DNA of 64,000 nt from contig JAUSMJ010000001.1 of the NCBI GenBank assembly GCA_030645575.1, forward strand, positions 1 to 64,000, written 5' to 3'. Both the position numbers and the translations under genes were made by a program. Positions 61,671 through 64,000 of the stretch are shown in pieces (the first letter of the stretch is position 1; each line of letters opens with the position of its first letter). Source of the DNA: Caulobacter sp. GTDB taxonomy: Bacteria; Pseudomonadota; Alphaproteobacteria; Caulobacterales; Caulobacteraceae. The notes under the pieces were generated by a model that saw nothing but the letters and a program-made list of their open reading frames with translations, did no database searches and had not been told where the DNA came from.

Positions 61671-62924
61671 ATGAGCGATCCCGCCGCCAGGCCCGCCTTC
61701 GACCAAGCTGACTTCGGTCAGGTGCAGGACGCCGGGCCCACGGCGCCGGCGCCCGTCCGGTCGCGGGCGACGCTGCTCAAGCGTCTGGCGGACGTCGTCT
61801 GTCTGCCGGGCAGCCGGGTCAACGCCTTCGAGCGGTCGATGACGGCCGATCTGCTCATCGAGCTGTTGCGCGAGGCGGCCGTCGAGGAGCGCGTGCGCAT
61901 CGCGCGGCGCATCGCCAACGTATCGGACATTCCCACCAGCCTGGCCCGCCTGCTCATGCGCGACGAGCTGGAGGTCGCCCGGGCGCTGCTCGAGAACAGC
62001 GCGACGGTGGGCGACGGCGATCTGATCGACTGCGTGCGCAACGCCACGGTCGAGCATCGACGCCTGATCGCCGCGCGCCGGGGCCTCAACGAGGTGGTGG
62101 CCGACGAACTGGTGCGCCATGATGAACCCGCGGTCACCGAGGCGTTGCTGCGCAATGATCTGGCCCGCCTGAGTCACGAGGCCATCGAGGCCATCGTCGC
62201 CGGCACGCGCGACAACCCCCGCCACATCGGGTTGCTGCTGCGGCGCAGCGAGCTGCGACCCAGTCATGCCTATGTGATGTTCTGGTGGTCCGACGCCGAC
62301 GCCCGCCGCATCATCCTGCAGCGGTTCGCGGTGTCCCGTGAGGTGCTGCAGGAGGCGGTCAGCGACGTGTTCGCCATGGCCGCCGACGAGAACTGGCAGG
62401 ATCCGCTGACCCGCAAGGCGTTGCAGTTCATCGAGCGGCGCCAGCGCAACCGCGCGGCCCTGGCCCGCAGCCCGTTCGAGAGTCTCGACGAGGCGGTCAT
62501 GGTGGCCTCGGAGAGCTTCACCCGCGAGGTGGCCGAGGAGATCTCCTATCTGTCCGGGCTCAAGCCCATGACGGGGGCCAAGATTTTCACCGATCCGGGC
62601 GGCGAGCCGCTGGCCATCCTCTGCAAGGCCACGGGCCTGCCGCGCAAGAACGTCCGCCTGCTGTGGCGCGCGCTGCGGCGGCCGGAAACCGACGCCGCCG
62701 GCAATCTGGTTCCGGCCCTGGAGCGGGTGCTGACGCTGTTCGACACCATCGCGGTGGACCGGGCCCAGACCGTGCTGCGTTACTGGAACTGGTCTCTGTC
62801 TTCAGCGCTGACGCCGTCGCTGATCAGGGCTATCCGGGAGGGCGACGAACAGGCGCTGGACGAGTTCTCGCAGCCGCAGCGGGCCGCCATGCTGGCCCTG
62901 TCCGGCGACTTCCGGCGCCCTTGA
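61671..62924 (+). CDS. DUF2336 domain protein
   Basis: 417-residue helical protein of the DUF2336 family, common in Caulobacterales and Rhodospirillales and of unknown function. MTADLLIELLREAAVEERVRIARRIANVSDIPTSLARLL starts the domain; VEHRRLIAARRGLNEVVADELVRHDEPAVTEALLRN is a HEAT-like repeat of the kind that marks the family. No signal peptide or membrane segment. It is the second of a run of plus-strand genes but is separated from them by more than 90 bp each side. Confidence 0.88.
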   Translation: MSDPAARPAFDQADFGQVQDAGPTAPAPVRSRATLLKRLADVVCLPGSRVNAFERSMTADLLIELLREAAVEERVRIARRIANVSDIPTSLARLLMRDELEVARALLENSATVGDGDLIDCVRNATVEHRRLIAARRGLNEVVADELVRHDEPAVTEALLRNDLARLSHEAIEAIVAGTRDNPRHIGLLLRRSELRPSHAYVMFWWSDADARRIILQRFAVSREVLQEAVSDVFAMAADENWQDPLTRKALQFIERRQRNRAALARSPFESLDEAVMVASESFTREVAEEISYLSGLKPMTGAKIFTDPGGEPLAILCKATGLPRKNVRLLWRALRRPETDAAGNLVPALERVLTLFDTIAVDRAQTVLRYWNWSLSSALTPSLIRAIREGDEQALDEFSQPQRAAMLALSGDFRRP

Positions 62925-63135
62925 TTCCTGCCGGCGATCAGAAACGTCCGAGTGAAGTCGCGGTGATTGATTGATCGTCGGGGCGTCTCAATTACGGAAG
63001 CGCGGAGTATTTGCATCCGTTTCTACGGGTGAAGAGCTTGTGCGCCTCTATCAGGCGCTATATGCAGCGGGTCATTGAATCGGAGCGCGCTGATTCCAGT
63101 CGCCCTCAATCTTCACTGTGATGGAACAAGGTCAG

Positions 63136-63555
63136 ATGGAAGACAAATCCGCGATCATCGAGATGACGACGGACATCGTGTCCGCCTATGTCGGCAACAA
63201 TTCCGTGGCCGCGAATGATATTCCGAGCCTGATCCAGAACGTCCACAAGGCTCTGACCGAAGTCGCCAGCGGCGCGGTGACCGTCGAGGTCGCGCCCAAG
63301 GAACCGGCCGTGCCGGTGCGTCGCTCGATCACGCCCGACCATCTCGTTTGCCTGGAAGACGGCCGCAAGTTCAAGTCGCTGAAGCGGCACCTGCGCACCA
63401 AGTACAACATGAGCCCCGAGGAATATCGCGCCAAGTGGGGCCTGCCCAAGGACTACCCCATGGTCGCGCCCAACTACGCCAAGGCGCGGTCGGACCTGGC
63501 CAAGCAGATGGGCCTGGGTCAGGGCGGCCGCCAGGCTGCCAAGAAGAAGCGCTAG
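63136..63555 (+). CDS. mucR: MucR/Ros family transcriptional regulator
   Basis: 139-residue zinc-finger-type regulator; in Caulobacter relatives it affects cell-cycle and envelope genes with SciP/CtrA, and in rhizobia exopolysaccharide. The N-terminal helical part (IEMTTDIVSAYVGNNSVA) mediates oligomers. The DNA-binding region is VCLEDGRKFKSLKRHLRTKY then SPEEYRAKWGLPKDYPMVAPNYAKAR. Ligand positions are C72, D75 and H85; the fourth, His in Ros (five after H85's Leu-Arg-Thr step), is Lys89. ATG 63136 has AAGG upstream; GTG 63118 and ATG 63121 are in frame but poorly placed. A terminator follows. Confidence 0.92.
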   Translation: MEDKSAIIEMTTDIVSAYVGNNSVAANDIPSLIQNVHKALTEVASGAVTVEVAPKEPAVPVRRSITPDHLVCLEDGRKFKSLKRHLRTKYNMSPEEYRAKWGLPKDYPMVAPNYAKARSDLAKQMGLGQGGRQAAKKKR

Positions 63556-63582
63556 ACCGCTTTCCCGCATGGGACAGGCGAG

Positions 63583-63614
63583 GGGCGGCGGGCAATGTCC
63601 GCCGCCCTTTCGTT
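63583..63614 (+). terminator. Rho-independent terminator of mucR
   Basis: 9-bp stem GGGCGGCGG / CCGCCGCCC with a 7-nt loop, followed by TTTCGTTT. Confidence 0.88.
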
Positions 63615-63759
63615 TGCCCTGGCGGCGCGCCGGCTCGCGCGAGGCTTGACTCCCTCCGCGAAACTTTGCCGCGACACGCGATTTTCGCTTGCCCCCGATT
63701 CGTCGGTTAAGCGATAGTGAATCACCGGTGATTCCAAGGGGTTGTTAAGGATTCTGTAG

Positions 63760-64000
63760 ATGGCCGCGCAACTGGGCGCCTCGGCGACCGCCGCCCGCGC
63801 CCACGAGGAGCTGTTCGCTTACTGGGCGTCTTTGCGCCAGACCGGCCGGCTTCCCGGCCGGGCGGACATCCGTCCCGACGACTTCAAGCGGCTGCTGCCC
63901 ACGGTGAGCCTGATCGACATTGTCCCGGGTCTGCGCCGCGACTACCGCCTGCGCCTGGCCGGCACCGGTCTCTACAGCGTCTACGGTCGGGAGATCACCG
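63760..64000 (+). CDS. PAS_5-type domain protein (3' end outside window)
   Basis: First 80 codons of a PAS-domain protein of the group common in Caulobacterales (PAS_5). LFAYWASLRQTGRLPGRADIRPDDFKRLLP and VSLIDIVPG, then DYRLRLAGTGLYSVYGREIT, match its N-terminal pattern. AAGG lies 10 nt upstream of the ATG. Such proteins are usually ~150-200 residues with no output domain; the rest is not visible. Confidence 0.85.
   Translation, partial: MAAQLGASATAARAHEELFAYWASLRQTGRLPGRADIRPDDFKRLLPTVSLIDIVPGLRRDYRLRLAGTGLYSVYGREIT

Overview
The window is GC-rich and gene-dense, with both strands used about equally. It looks like an aerobic alphaproteobacterium of the Caulobacteraceae type (Caulobacter or Phenylobacterium). 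The support is three large TonB-dependent receptors, a MucR/Ros regulator, DUF2336 and PAS_5-type proteins, a fused indolepyruvate:ferredoxin oxidoreductase, fatty-acid and small-molecule catabolic enzymes, and interspersed palindromic repeats that translate as HPRESGDP/WVPAFAGM. The species is inferred from gene content only. Most of the window reads as chromosomal housekeeping, with three tRNAs and no integrase, transposase, phage or plasmid gene.

Layout. 1-7.4 kb: Lrp-type regulator (cut by the window edge), divergent indolepyruvate oxidoreductase, a TTC38-like gene followed by an acyl-homoserine-lactone synthase, and an L-2-hydroxyglutarate-oxidase-like flavoprotein. 7.5-12 kb: glycosyltransferase overlapping asparagine synthase (the latter carrying an in-frame palindromic repeat), tRNA-Met, and a CBS/degenerate-kinase/receiver protein. 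12-19 kb: TonB receptor, queC-queE, small lipoprotein, stand-alone receiver, pirin. 19-24 kb: inverted repeats, then DnaJ-like/aroC, pdxH, TetR regulator, uridine-kinase-like gene. 24-31 kb: an acyl-CoA ligase fused to a membrane DUF1499 module, a DUF559 gene between two 123-bp direct repeats, a metallo-hydrolase/ATP-grasp-like pair, a hydrolase and a DUF442 protein. 31-35 kb: oligopeptide-type ABC permeases and binding protein without ATPases. 35-47 kb: two TonB receptors, a methyltransferase, an S9 peptidase and a TPR-sulfotransferase. 47-54 kb: SppA, tRNA-Pro, tRNA-Gln, GNAT/oligopeptidase B, trypsin-like protease, CsbD, MaoC hydratase, and a nucleotidyltransferase-fold gene with two inverted repeats upstream. 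55-64 kb: GMC oxidoreductase/Cys-rich secreted protein/acyl-CoA ligase operon, a broken cytochrome P450, an AAA-DUF4143 gene behind 22-bp-phased repeats, enoyl-CoA hydratase, DUF2336, MucR, and a PAS protein cut by the window end.

How the genes work together. The clearest pathway unit is queC-queE (7-deazaguanine synthesis). The acyl-CoA ligases, MaoC, crotonase, GMC enzyme and P450 remnant suggest uptake and oxidation of lipophilic carbon sources, with TonB receptors at the surface and periplasmic peptidases alongside. No complete new defence or secretion system was found. The points most worth following are the LuxI homologue without an adjacent LuxR, the ligase-DUF1499 fusion, the repeat inside asnB, the repeat-bounded DUF559 gene, the phased repeats before the AAA-DUF4143 gene, and the paired inverted repeats at the nucleotidyltransferase gene.
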